DNA from: a virus
Reading direction: 5' to 3' (one strand)
IMG/VR virus record: IMGVR_UViG_3300048837_000984
Coordinates: 62,001-126,000 of that record
Length of the DNA stretch: 64,000 bases
The position numbers were made by a program, and so were the translations under genes. The notes under the pieces were generated by a model that worked only from the letters and a program-made list of their open reading frames with translations, had not been told where the DNA came from and searched no databases. Of this stretch, positions 1 through 6,495 are shown in pieces. Numbering within the stretch: position 1 is the first letter of the stretch; every line of letters starts with the position of its first letter.

Positions 1-100
1 ACCAGAGTTGGCCAGTCGTAAACCCCAGTACAGCCGTATACCGAGTGTGACCGTTCCGTGAGGTAGTTGTAGGGTAGTGGATCTTTGCGTCGCACGACAA
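1..100 (-). CDS. AxL-array micro-protein A1 (partial, runs off window)
   Basis: TTG start at 100, 7 bases after a GGAG site inside the end of the preceding gene. At least 33 codons; the C-terminus lies beyond position 1, so the array continues outside the window. Visible AxL units are DAKI and TAVL. Function unknown. Confidence 0.6.
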   Translation of the reverse strand, partial: MSCDAKIHYPTTTSRNGHTRYTAVLGFTTGQLW

Positions 101-101
101 G

Positions 102-347
102 CTAGTACTCCTCCTCGTGTTGGAACAGACCGGGCTTAAGGACCGCTCGGTCAAGTGTAGAAAGTGGCGCAGAGTCGTAACCATGCCCGCCGTGGGTGGC
201 ACTGGCGGTGAGATGCCCGTTGAGTCGGGCTGGTATCCCCCATTGCCATCTCCAGGTAGGACCAGACGCAGGTTCAGTCAGGCAGGCCCACGAGAACGGA
301 TAGTACGTCCCGAAGAGGGAACCAGATAGACTCGCTTTACAGTACAT
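102..347 (-). CDS. AxL-array micro-protein A2
   Basis: 81 aa. ATG chosen at 347 because the protein then opens MYCKASL in the array style and the start lies within the end of the previous gene (9-base overlap). Units: KASL, WACL, PARL, RAVL. The tail HEEEY is unusually acidic for this family and its codons carry the GAGGAG ribosome site of the next gene. An upstream GTG would add 14 residues. Confidence 0.65.
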   Translation of the reverse strand: MYCKASLSGSLFGTYYPFSWACLTEPASGPTWRWQWGIPARLNGHLTASATHGGHGYDSAPLSTLDRAVLKPGLFQHEEEY

Positions 348-588
348 CTGAGTCTTCGTCTCCTGGCGGGAACTGGTGAAGACAGGCACCGAGCCTGGCG
401 TCTAGAGAAGCGCCCGTATTCTGAAAGTCCGTAGGAAAGAGGATAGCCCCTCTGTCAGCAAAGTACCTGGCCGCAAGTGATGCCGAGGTGCCGCAGAACC
501 CGCAACCGCACGTGTTCATCGCCGCTCGGTCACGGGTCTGTGGGTAGTCATCAAGACTGCGAAATGTTATACCAGCTGTGCTGTTCAT
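337..588 (-). CDS. AxL-array micro-protein A3, Cys-rich segment
   Basis: 83 aa, the longest array member. ATG overlaps the previous stop (ATGA). Units: RAAM, SASL, GAIL, GASL, DARL, GACL. A central CGCGFCGT segment resembles the Cys-rich piece of the member at 1230-1460. The C-terminus PPGDEDSDVL is acidic. An internal ATG before the Cys segment could give a shorter product. Confidence 0.7.
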   Translation of the reverse strand: MNSTAGITFRSLDDYPQTRDRAAMNTCGCGFCGTSASLAARYFADRGAILFPTDFQNTGASLDARLGACLHQFPPGDEDSDVL

Positions 589-800
589 TGGTGCCTCAGA
601 ATAGCGCCATACCTGCCTGAAAGGTACGGCCGATCAGTGATTGCGAGCGAAGCAGAACAGGAAAGCCCGCGGACTCGACCGAAGGTTAACCACGCTTGAC
701 AACCCCAGTACAAGCCTCGTACAAGACCAAGCACTGCGGTGAACCGAGTACGGTAGTAACAGCGTGCTCGTTGGTAGTTAAGCGAAGCTCGGTTGTTCAT
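585..800 (-). CDS. AxL-array micro-protein A4
   Basis: 71 aa. ATG at 800 preceded by GAGG at 8 bases; the SD lies just after the previous stop. Units: RASL, RARC, TAVL, QAWL, SASL, GAIL. Ends GAILRHQ, the same ending as the next member upstream, pointing to shared descent of the C-termini. Confidence 0.72.
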   Translation of the reverse strand: MNNRASLNYQRARCYYRTRFTAVLGLVRGLYWGCQAWLTFGRVRGLSCSASLAITDRPYLSGRYGAILRHQ

Positions 801-810
801 CTTCAATACC

Positions 811-1014
811 TCATTGATGTCGAAGGATAGCCCAACAATTGTACAATGCAACCGCACCGGAATAGCGGGCTAGAATCGCATTCGCTTTATCGCGTAGAAC
901 CGCCTGGTGATGGTAACTCGCCGGACGGCTGCCCACCATCAAATAGGCGCTTACAGCTGAGACGTATATACTTGTTTGCGGAAAAAAGACAAAAAGGTTT
1001 GCTCGGCTTCCCAT
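811..1014 (-). CDS. AxL-array micro-protein A5
   Basis: 67 aa, ATG. Units: RANL, SAYL, QAVL, NAIL, GAVA, WAIL, ending WAILRHQ. SD is weak (GGTG 4-5 bases before ATG); the start sits just after the previous stop, consistent with translational coupling. Function unknown. Confidence 0.68.
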   Translation of the reverse strand: MGSRANLFVFFPQTSIYVSAVSAYLMVGSRPASYHHQAVLRDKANAILARYSGAVALYNCWAILRHQ

Positions 1015-1017
1015 TGG

Positions 1018-1233
1018 TCACCAGTGGTAGAGGATAGCTCCGACATCGCAAGAACCCAGACGCGCATTTTTGTTGTATCGGTACTGATATCCAAGAAGGT
1101 ACCCGCCACACCTGTCACTAAGAAACGGAGTGACGCCGTATCTGTCTCCAGCCGAGTACGTCAGACAAGCCCAGGAAAACGCATAGAATGGGTTGTAGAA
1201 TCGATAACAAGTCAGACCTGCTCGGCAACTCAT
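1018..1233 (-). CDS. AxL-array micro-protein A6
   Basis: 71 aa. ATG overlaps the previous stop (ATGA). Units: RAGL, YAFS, WACL, NARL, GAIL. Tyr-rich with three RY pairs. Ends GAILYHW, close to the RHQ endings of the next two members downstream. Confidence 0.7.
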   Translation of the reverse strand: MSCRAGLTCYRFYNPFYAFSWACLTYSAGDRYGVTPFLSDRCGGYLLGYQYRYNKNARLGSCDVGAILYHW

Positions 1234-1460
1234 TCGCCATCTCCGTGCCTGAGAAAAGTTCGGTGTAACCGAAACAGAGCCGCGCCACCGCAGCAAGAAC
1301 CAGCATAGGCACCGGAACGCTTGTGCGTAGTATTCGGTCTAAGACCGGCTCGGGTCCCACAACAACCGCAGTTACAACTCGCACTGAGAGCCGCTCGTCT
1401 TCGAAACCGTTCGGCGCCGTTGCGGGCCGTGACAACCAGCGTCGCGGAACAGCTAATCAT
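1230..1460 (-). CDS. AxL-array micro-protein A7, Cys-rich
   Basis: 76 aa. ATG 5 bases after a CAGGAG site. Units: SATL, RAAL, RAGL, GAYA, GAAL. Eight cysteines, including CNCGCCGT and SCCGG, suggest metal binding or disulphides in at least some members; the first resembles CGCGFCGT of A3. Confidence 0.72.
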   Translation of the reverse strand: MISCSATLVVTARNGAERFRRRAALSASCNCGCCGTRAGLRPNTTHKRSGAYAGSCCGGAALFRLHRTFLRHGDGE

Positions 1461-1471
1461 CGTTTCTCCTG

Positions 1472-1693
1472 TCAGACGTTCGAGAAAGGCCCACCAGGTA
1501 TTTGCCACCGGAACGGACCGGTCTTGAGTGTACATCGACAATGCTGGTCAAGGACTGCGTTGGCATATCTGCGGTAGTGTGCGAACGCTCGCCTGTCAAG
1601 GATACACAGCGCTGACCCATCGAGATAGGCCTTGGCGGGAAACCCGAAGAAAACTGGGTTACGTGGACTGGTTATGATAGCCGCTGTAAACAA
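1472..1693 (-). CDS. AxL-array micro-protein A8
   Basis: 73 aa, TTG start with AGGAG at 7 bases, which fixes the start better than any ATG. Units: AAII, KAYL, SAL, RAFA, NAVL. The C-terminal third is Pro/Gly-rich and lacks the repeat. Confidence 0.66.
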   Translation of the reverse strand: MFTAAIITSPRNPVFFGFPAKAYLDGSALCILDRRAFAHYRRYANAVLDQHCRCTLKTGPFRWQIPGGPFSNV

Positions 1694-1703
1694 GAAGCGT
1701 CTC

Positions 1704-1907
1704 CTAGTGTTCAAGGTCTGCAACCGACCGGTTGCGAATTAACGCAGCGGAACTTTGTGAATAGTAATTGCCTGGATACAGAGCACACCGGTTGCTCCAC
1801 CCAAGGACCGCAGAAGCCAACTTCCGGTCAAGAAAAGCTCGAGCACTCACCCGTAAACGAAAGATACGCCAAGTGATTAAAACGTTTCCATGGATAGCGC
1901 GAAACAC
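1704..1907 (-). CDS. AxL-array micro-protein A9
   Basis: 67 aa, GTG start 6 bases after AAAGGAG. Units: RAI, RAFL, SAVL, CAL, AALI, VADL. An in-frame ATG six codons upstream lies in front of the SD and is not used in this reading. Arg-rich, few acidic residues. Confidence 0.7.
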   Translation of the reverse strand: MFRAIHGNVLITWRIFRLRVSARAFLDRKLASAVLGWSNRCALYPGNYYSQSSAALIRNRSVADLEH

Positions 1908-1929
1908 AGGTATCTCCTTTATCACGATC

Positions 1930-2154
1930 TCAAAACCACGGGAAAAGCTCAGCGCCTTCGAGTAGGACGTCTAGCGACCATATCTCTGCGTGACACAGCC
2001 AGTAAGGACCCTGGTACAACCGGGCAGCTTCTTGACGACCTATATAGGCAGCGAAATCTCCGTGAAATAAGAAAGCCGCGCCGCACCTTTTCAAGCTGGC
2101 TGAAAACAATCGCGCGGAAAACACGCCACCTGAAGAAAGAATCGCGCCTTTCAT
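1930..2154 (-). CDS. AxL-array micro-protein A10
   Basis: 74 aa. ATG 4 bases after GGAGG. Units: GAIL, SARL, SASL, AAFL, AAYI, AARL, HAEI. An 8-codon ATG-started reading frame ends at an ATGA with this start and could be a leader peptide. One of the clearest members by repeat density. Confidence 0.75.
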   Translation of the reverse strand: MKGAILSSGGVFSARLFSASLKRCGAAFLFHGDFAAYIGRQEAARLYQGPYWLCHAEIWSLDVLLEGAELFPWF

Positions 2155-2186
2155 GATTCCTCCGTGTGTGCCGGCATAGCTGCTCC

Positions 2187-2381
2187 CTAAAAAAGGTACG
2201 CATACCGGGAGTATCCGAGAACAGCTCCAGTAGAAAAAAAGCTGGGGGAGTCAAGCCTGGCAGCAGGCGGGTTTCGGTTAGTTATGGATCCGGACCGGTC
2301 ATTGAGCACAGCTCTGTCTTGACGAACAACAATTCTCAGGTCGGCGAATCGCGCATACGGAAAGGTCAAGGAAGCTGGCAT
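2187..2381 (-). CDS. AxL-array micro-protein A11
   Basis: 64 aa, ATG preceded by AGGGG. Units: PASL, ARF, FADL, RAVL, AARL, GAVL, YAYL. The stop is followed within 20 bases by the next ribosome site. Function unknown. Confidence 0.72.
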   Translation of the reverse strand: MPASLTFPYARFADLRIVVRQDRAVLNDRSGSITNRNPPAARLDSPSFFSTGAVLGYSRYAYLF

Positions 2382-2384
2382 GTT

Positions 2385-2561
2385 TTACCCCTGCAGTAAA
2401 CGGGCTCTGCGGCCCTTGCGCAAGTCAGCGTCGGCCAAACCTTTCAACATTGCGTCGCTATACCACAGACACCAGGCCCAGCCGTGATAAGACAACCAGG
2501 CTCGAGAAGATAGCCATAGAGTGTTTGACCCGGGTACACAGACAACCAGGTATGCACTCAT
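2385..2561 (-). CDS. AxL-array micro-protein A12
   Basis: 58 aa. ATG overlaps the previous stop (ATGA). Units: SAYL, RAWL, WAWC, DAML, DADL, RARL at residues 3, 21, 29, 37, 45 and 53, so the last five are exactly 8 residues apart. Confidence 0.75.
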   Translation of the reverse strand: MSAYLVVCVPGSNTLWLSSRAWLSYHGWAWCLWYSDAMLKGLADADLRKGRRARLLQG

Positions 2562-2737
2562 CTTCGCCTCCATTGACAGAGATGGGCTTGAAAGAGAAAG
2601 TCCAGCGACGCTCGCTCAGACGGCCACTCACCGAAAAATAGCCGGGCCTCCTGTCCGGACAGTGAGGAAGCCCGCCAACAAAAGCTTAGCTCGGCAAAAG
2701 AGCAGAACTGTCGATTGATCCTAAGGACTGCACTCAT
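2558..2737 (-). CDS. AxL-array micro-protein A13
   Basis: 59 aa. ATG overlaps the previous stop (ATGA). Alanines of the repeat fall at residues 3, 15, 23, 31, 43 and 51 (SAVL, FAEL, RASS, EARL, RASL, QAHL), the reference 12-8-8-12-8 spacing for the family. Same length as A14 and A15. Confidence 0.78.
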   Translation of the reverse strand: MSAVLRINRQFCSFAELSFCWRASSLSGQEARLFFGEWPSERASLDFLFQAHLCQWRRR

Positions 2738-2913
2738 CTATGTGCTCCCGGCATGAGGTAGGCAGCTGAGATTTCTGAAAGACCGGCTCTAGCGTAGACT
2801 TGTCTGTGCCCACACCAAATCCAGGCGCGGCAGTCAAACAGGTGCGCGTAGCCCCGTCCAAGCAGGGAAGCGACGGAGTATCTAAAGTGACCGATTCTCA
2901 GTGTCGCTCGCAT
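2734..2913 (-). CDS. AxL-array micro-protein A14
   Basis: 59 aa. ATG overlaps the previous stop by one base (TAATG), with AAGGA 8 bases upstream. Units RATL, VASL, YAHL, RAWI, RAGL, AAYL sit at residues 3, 15, 23, 30, 43, 51, nearly the same as A13 although the sequences are otherwise different. Confidence 0.78.
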   Translation of the reverse strand: MRATLRIGHFRYSVASLLGRGYAHLFDCRAWIWCGHRQVYARAGLSEISAAYLMPGAHR

Positions 2914-3092
2914 TAGCGATTTCCTTGCTGTAGATAGGCCTGGGACAGCCACATAAGATGCGCCCGCGAAAAAAATTGATTGGGACCGAACCAGAGGTAC
3001 GGTACACAAAGCCGAGCATGTGCATGGTACCGCCCCCGCAAAAGTGGTCGGTCGGCCGCTGAGAATGGACTCACACGAAGTGTTGCACCCAT
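2913..3092 (-). CDS. AxL-array micro-protein A15
   Basis: 59 aa. ATG overlaps the previous stop by one base (TAATG) and follows GGAGG by 5 bases. Units: GATL, RPLL, HARL, PYL, RAHL, QAYL; register matches A13/A14 with a one-residue shift after residue 25. Confidence 0.77.
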   Translation of the reverse strand: MGATLRVSPFSAADRPLLRGRYHAHARLCVPYLWFGPNQFFSRAHLMWLSQAYLQQGNR

Positions 3093-3274
3093 TAGAACCT
3101 CCACTGGTGAAGAAACGCAGTAAAACCGCTCGACGTCTTTGCAAAACAGGTGAGCTGGCTACTGCGCCTACCAAACCGCAGCCACGGGCCGGACCAGTTC
3201 GAAAGGGTTGCACAAAATTCGTCTCGGTGACACGCCTCGGCCGCGTAACGTCGTCCGAAACAGAGAAAAGCCAT
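3092..3274 (-). CDS. AxL-array micro-protein A16, close paralog of A18
   Basis: 60 aa, ATG. Opens MAFLCFG and ends AFLHQWRF; A18 opens MAFLFFG and ends AFLHQWRFG, with AEA and LSG shared in between at matching positions. The pair is the most recent duplication I can see in the array. AAGGAG lies 11 bases upstream. Confidence 0.75.
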   Translation of the reverse strand: MAFLCFGRRYAAEACHRDEFCATLSNWSGPWLRFGRRSSQLTCFAKTSSGFTAFLHQWRF

Positions 3275-3289
3275 CTAGCCACCTACTCC

Positions 3290-3457
3290 TTAAGAAAGAT
3301 GCGCACGATAAGAGTGCGAAGCCTCGGCATCGCAGCAGCACCGGATAGGTCCGTACCAGAGCCAGCCTCGGTCCCACCAAGGCATAAGTGCGCCACAAAA
3401 AGAACTGAGTCTGGCCTGAAACTGGTACCGGACGCCTGGCTTGAGTATTGCTTTCAT
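3290..3457 (-). CDS. AxL-array micro-protein A17
   Basis: 55 aa. ATG overlaps the stop of A18 (ATGA), which sets the start against a longer upstream-extended frame. Units: KAIL, QARL, GALM, EAS, RAHL. Contains RCCCD. Lies between the close paralogs A16 and A18. Confidence 0.72.
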   Translation of the reverse strand: MKAILKPGVRYQFQARLSSFCGALMPWWDRGWLWYGPIRCCCDAEASHSYRAHLS

Positions 3458-3636
3458 CCGAACCTCCACTGGTGAAGGAAGGCGTCGCACTCCAAGCCGA
3501 GCACGGCGCGACAATATACGTGGCGAGTACGCGAACACAGGAAAGCGCCACTCAAGTCACGCAACGCCGCGTCGTTGAATCCGTCATGAGAAGCTTCGGC
3601 GAGATAGTTGTTTGGGCCAAAGAACAGAAACGCCAT
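3454..3636 (-). CDS. AxL-array micro-protein A18, close paralog of A16
   Basis: 60 aa. ATG 5 bases after GGAGC. Alanines at residues 2, 23/24, 31, 44 and 52 (MAFL, AAL, GAFL, RAVL, DAFL), i.e. alternating 8 and 13 spacing. Shares both ends with A16. Confidence 0.76.
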   Translation of the reverse strand: MAFLFFGPNNYLAEASHDGFNDAALRDLSGAFLCSRTRHVYCRAVLGLECDAFLHQWRFG

Positions 3637-3658
3637 CGTTAGCTCCAGTTCTCTTGGT

Positions 3659-3862
3659 TTAGGTGGGAATGAAGGCAGCCCGTCGGTACCTCTGCTGCCG
3701 CATAACCGCGCTGTATCTTTTCTTCACCAGAGCGCGCTGACAAAGCTCGAAGCTGCCCGAAGATAGCCAGGCAAAACCGTTGCGCTGGGCAAAGGCATGC
3801 GCCTGGAAATTGAGATAGGCCCTCCCAAGAGGGCCAGCCACATTGCATAGATACGCGGACAT
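3659..3862 (-). CDS. AxL-array micro-protein A19
   Basis: 67 aa. ATG with GGAGG 8 bases upstream. Units: SAYL, RAYL, HAFA, FAWL, RALV, SAVM, AAF. C-terminal stretch RQQRYRR is strongly basic. Confidence 0.77.
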   Translation of the reverse strand: MSAYLCNVAGPLGRAYLNFQAHAFAQRNGFAWLSSGSFELCQRALVKKRYSAVMRQQRYRRAAFIPT

Positions 3863-3864
3863 AC

Positions 3865-4056
3865 CTATAACCTCCCGCGAACAAGTCTCGCAGCGCGGTT
3901 ACCACGCAAGATGCTACCACGCATGACGACACGGAACGAAACCCACGCAGCTGGGGTTCTTAGCCCCAGTCTGGCAGCGTAGTCGAGACCGATGTGAGCC
4001 CGAGCACGAAACGACGGAAAACCGGAGCGCCAGTAAACGAGAAAGGCGTTATCCAC
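3865..4056 (-). CDS. AxL-array micro-protein A20
   Basis: 63 aa, GTG start 7 bases after GGGGG, giving MDNAFL; upstream in-frame codons do not fit the pattern. Units: NAFL, RARA, AARL, AAWV, SIL, AARL. Arg-rich C-terminus. Confidence 0.7.
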   Translation of the reverse strand: MDNAFLVYWRSGFPSFRARAHIGLDYAARLGLRTPAAWVSFRVVMRGSILRGNRAARLVRGRL

Positions 4057-4264
4057 AATAGGACCCCCACTGTAACAAGTATGGGATGGCCGTGTGACCA
4101 ACCCAGGCCCGTGAGAGATGGATACGCCCGGACTGGAGCCAGGCAGACCTGTGTTGGTCCAGCCTGGCTCCGCAGCCCTGGTAGTAGCTTGAACCGAGAA
4201 CCGCGTGGTGCTGGGAAGAGATGTCCCAGTCGCTGTTGAAGATCGTTAAGACAGCTCCGTGCAT
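4049..4264 (-). CDS. AxL-array micro-protein A21
   Basis: 71 aa. ATG lies inside the end of A22 (19-base overlap), with GGGG 8 bases upstream. Units: GAVL, HAVL, GARL, SAWL, RAWV, PYL. Confidence 0.72.
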   Translation of the reverse strand: MHGAVLTIFNSDWDISSQHHAVLGSSYYQGCGARLDQHRSAWLQSGRIHLSRAWVGHTAIPYLLQWGSYCG

Positions 4265-4470
4265 AAAGTCATCCCCTGGTCAAGAAGTGCGACTGCCGAG
4301 TCGCCCAGATACGCTGCATAGAGCAGCCACGGGTATGCGCCGCACATGAAGGCCACACTGTCCCCATCGTGGAGGGCGCGGCAACAACCACCGAGGACGG
4401 CACCAGAGCCTTCCATGTCGTAGCGAAAAACGCCAGCGTAGCCGGAATAAGAAATAATGGCACCGGACAT
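4246..4470 (-). CDS. AxL-array micro-protein A22
   Basis: 74 aa. ATG overlaps the previous stop by one base (TGATG) and follows GGAGG by 8 bases. Units: GAII, YAGV, GAVL, RALH, VAFM, AAYL, VALL; spacing 8, 12, 8, 8, 13, 8. Few basic residues compared with other members. Confidence 0.77.
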   Translation of the reverse strand: MSGAIISYSGYAGVFRYDMEGSGAVLGGCCRALHDGDSVAFMCGAYPWLLYAAYLGDSAVALLDQGMTLCTELS

Positions 4471-4682
4471 CAGAACAGCCTCCGCCTATGCCGAAGAATC
4501 GCCTGAGAGGCGTAGTTAGATATCGCTTGGCAACTAGGCAAGCCATACTTACCCGACCCAAGGAAGGCCTTGTTTCTGTACAGCGTTGTGTAGCGGCTGC
4601 GTGACAAACAAGCCCACGCCGAACGGTCATGAAACAGGAACGGGTAGTTGAACCTCTGATAGACAAGAAAAGCCCGACGCAT
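4470..4682 (-). CDS. AxL-array micro-protein A23
   Basis: 70 aa. ATG preceded by GAGGT 7 bases upstream. Units: RAFL, PFL, WACL, TTL, KAFL, QAIS, QAIL. C-terminus HRRRLF. Confidence 0.77.
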   Translation of the reverse strand: MRRAFLVYQRFNYPFLFHDRSAWACLSRSRYTTLYRNKAFLGSGKYGLPSCQAISNYASQAILRHRRRLF

Positions 4683-4684
4683 TG

Positions 4685-4897
4685 TTAGTACCTCACCAGG
4701 AAAGCGCCCGGCCTTTTGTCGTCCAGGTTAGCTGCGGCGACTCTTTTTACCCAGCCGAAAGACATAACACAGCCGTGGACGTACCACAACCTGTTGAGGG
4801 AAGCTCCGACAATGGTAAGATTTGAAAGGACCGGTCGACTAGGTCCGTAAATAATCAGGCCAGTAAAACCGAGACTTGCAGTATTGTTTCTAACCAA
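4685..4897 (-). CDS. AxL-array micro-protein A24
   Basis: 70 aa, TTG start 6 bases after GGAG, overlapping the end of A25 by 8 bases. Units: TASL, PVL, GASL, AANL, GAFL. An AANLDD segment is close to a pentapeptide-repeat unit, but no 5-residue register is kept. Confidence 0.7.
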   Translation of the reverse strand: MVRNNTASLGFTGLIIYGPSRPVLSNLTIVGASLNRLWYVHGCVMSFGWVKRVAAANLDDKRPGAFLVRY

Positions 4898-5102
4898 GCC
4901 TGGCTCCAGGAAAGGTGTTTAGGGCTGCGCGAGACATGTAGCCGACTTTCCCCACCGGTCGGCGAATGTTGGCCTTTGCATCAACCCACGTGGGTCGTAG
5001 CGCAGCCTCAGTATTGACAGTGCGCGTCATGGCACGACTGCGATCAAAGTAGCGTGACCAGTTGAAGTAGCTTTGCCAAAGGTTGGCACAACACAATCCC
5101 AT
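4890..5102 (-). CDS. AxL-array micro-protein A25
   Basis: 70 aa. ATG with AGGAG six bases upstream. Units: CANL, RAMT, AAL, KANI, RAAL, GARL. The middle third lacks clear units. Confidence 0.74.
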   Translation of the reverse strand: MGLCCANLWQSYFNWSRYFDRSRAMTRTVNTEAALRPTWVDAKANIRRPVGKVGYMSRAALNTFPGARLG

Positions 5103-5110
5103 GGACTCTC

Positions 5111-5305
5111 CTAGAAACGGAGGTTTGCGCAGGAAATATCAAACAGGGCGGCACCGTAGACGGAGTAGAGACCCTGGAACAGGCTGCTACTTAGCTGGAG
5201 GTGACCCTGGTGCAAACCTGCCAAGTCACAATACCGTCGAAGAATGGCGGAACTACAGATTCTACGTAAGGTGCCTGGGTAGTAAATGATTGCTGAGTGA
5301 CTCAT
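5111..5305 (-). CDS. AxL-array micro-protein A26
   Basis: 64 aa. ATG overlaps the previous stop (ATGA); no strong SD of its own, so translation probably depends on coupling. Units: SAII, SAIL, LAGL, AAL, CANL, ending CANLRF. Confidence 0.73.
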   Translation of the reverse strand: MSHSAIIYYPGTLRRICSSAILRRYCDLAGLHQGHLQLSSSLFQGLYSVYGAALFDISCANLRF

Positions 5306-5520
5306 CTAGGACAGATCCTCGCGCTTACAATCCACAAACCGTTAAGTCCGGTTGTGAATTTTGGAACATGGATGGCGCTGTTTACGGCCGGACCCTGGTA
5401 CAGGATCGCTCTCCTGAGACCGGGCCACGGCGTACGGGAATGGCGGTACAGCCGAGCGTCACAGCTCAGCTGCGTGTAATTCCCCCATCGGACTTCTCTG
5501 GTCAGGTAGGCTTTACTCAT
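5302..5520 (-). CDS. AxL-array micro-protein A27
   Basis: 72 aa. ATG, chosen because GGGGTG precedes it by 3-5 bases and the product opens MSKAYL; two upstream in-frame starts are ignored. Units: KAYL, DARL, RAIL, SAIH, SARI. Confidence 0.72.
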   Translation of the reverse strand: MSKAYLTREVRWGNYTQLSCDARLYRHSRTPWPGLRRAILYQGPAVNSAIHVPKFTTGLNGLWIVSARICPR

Positions 5521-5522
5521 TT

Positions 5523-5591
5523 TCACCCCAGGTTTGTGCGAGCCTGCCTTACTAAGTAAGAAACTCGCACAGCCAAGTACGCGTTGTTCAT
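5523..5591 (-). CDS. AxL-array micro-protein A28, 22 aa mini member
   Basis: 22 aa only, the smallest convincing member: MNNAYLAVRVSYLV followed by RQARTNLG. ATG overlaps the previous stop (ATGA). It carries two or three AxL units in the usual N-terminal style, so it may be a decayed member or a minimal building block. Confidence 0.6.
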   Translation of the reverse strand: MNNAYLAVRVSYLVRQARTNLG

Positions 5592-5764
5592 TGTTGTCTG
5601 AGTTTCGCCTCATGTGAGTAGCGCGGAAAAACGCCCGTTATTGACCTAATAGCGCCACGCCGTCCGGCCGAAAGGAAACTTCGACACAATTGCCAGTGAA
5701 AGGCTGCGCCGAAACCACTCAGAAAGGCTCGCGAGTACGGAATATATCGCAACGTTGCAGCCAC
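5588..5764 (-). CDS. AxL-array micro-protein A29
   Basis: 58 aa, GTG start with AGGAG at about 7 bases, between the stop of A30 and the ATGA with A28. Units: AATL, RAFL, AAF, SFL, GAI, EAKL. No ATG is available in this frame. Confidence 0.72.
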   Translation of the reverse strand: MAATLRYIPYSRAFLSGFGAAFHWQLCRSFLSAGRRGAIRSITGVFPRYSHEAKLRQQ

Positions 5765-5778
5765 AGAAACTCCTACTG

Positions 5779-5931
5779 TTAGTCAAGGTAAGCCGCGCTG
5801 CGATGGTTGAGTCGGGCATTTGCCGCCAGACTGATCCAGGCCGCTGGGTACTTTTTACCGATGATCGCGCAGCTCCAGGTAAGAATCGCTCGACAGGAAA
5901 GGTAATTTAGACCGACCAGATAGGCACCCAT
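5779..5931 (-). CDS. AxL-array micro-protein A30
   Basis: 50 aa. ATG 4 bases after a full AAGGAGG site. Units: GAYL, RAIL, CAII, AAWI, NARL, AAYL; the last three are 8 residues apart and the protein ends at AAYLD. Strong SD plus clean repeat make this one of the best single proofs that the array is coding. Confidence 0.78.
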   Translation of the reverse strand: MGAYLVGLNYLSCRAILTWSCAIIGKKYPAAWISLAANARLNHRSAAYLD

Positions 5932-5932
5932 A

Positions 5933-6133
5933 CTACCTCCTTAACCCGAACTTTAGAACAGCTTCTGCCAGATATAACCCCAGGTAAGCCCGATGCCAGT
6001 TACTGCGCAAGTTGCTTTGCGCCGAATACCTTCGAGGCAGCTGGACAAGTATCGCGCGGCTACGAAACCACAAATTAGCTCGAGTCTGACACCAACCGCC
6101 ACGAAAGGGAGAATGCCTGGCAGCCATCATCAC
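5933..6133 (-). CDS. AxL-array micro-protein A31
   Basis: 66 aa from GTG (GTGA overlap with the previous stop); two ATG codons follow at once and the first of them is 5 bases from AAGG, so the true start may be one codon later. Units: RANL, RAIL, SNL, RAYL, EAVL. Its last codons form the AAGGAGG site for A30. Confidence 0.72.
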   Translation of the reverse strand: MMMAARHSPFRGGWCQTRANLWFRSRAILVQLPRRYSAQSNLRSNWHRAYLGLYLAEAVLKFGLRR

Positions 6134-6306
6134 ATCCTTAGAGTGGCATTTGTACGGTTGTTAAGGAACGGCCGACAGTTCTTGTATGTCCATCCCCAGC
6201 CCTGAGCCAGGTAAGTTCGACAGTGGTGTTGATGAGCTGCCGCAGCCCAGTGGTTAAGCGCAGCAAAGGCGCGGGCAAATCCGCCGCCCGTTAAGCAAGC
6301 ACGCAA
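6130..6306 (-). CDS. AxL-array micro-protein A32
   Basis: 58 aa, TTG start 7 bases after GGAG. Units: RACL, RAFA, TYL, NATL; contains a poly-Ala/His stretch (WAAAAHQHH). Confidence 0.68.
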   Translation of the reverse strand: MRACLTGGGFARAFAALNHWAAAAHQHHCRTYLAQGWGWTYKNCRPFLNNRTNATLRM

Positions 6307-6309
6307 GGG

Positions 6310-6495
6310 TCAGCTCCAGTCAATGAGGTAAGAAAAGGAATTACCGCTGAGCGCAGCTGAGGCTTTACGAAACAAGCTGTTGTGGAGCCAGGCCGCAGAC
6401 CTTCCGTGTCGTGGATAGGACCGTAACCCGTGTCGGAGAACGGCCTGGTTGGTAAACCAGCCGGGGAGTGAGTCGATAAAAGCCCCTGTACTCAC
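6310..6495 (-). CDS. AxL-array micro-protein A33
   Basis: 61 aa, GTG overlapping the previous stop (GTGA). Units: GAFI, QAVL, AAWL, KASA/SAAL, SYL. Its last codons supply the GGAG for A32. Confidence 0.73.
   Translation of the reverse strand: MSTGAFIDSLPGWFTNQAVLRHGLRSYPRHGRSAAWLHNSLFRKASAALSGNSFSYLIDWS

Noticed and set aside
2155-2180. Eight-codon frame MPAHTEES
   Set aside because: Too short to call a gene; noted as a possible leader of A10.
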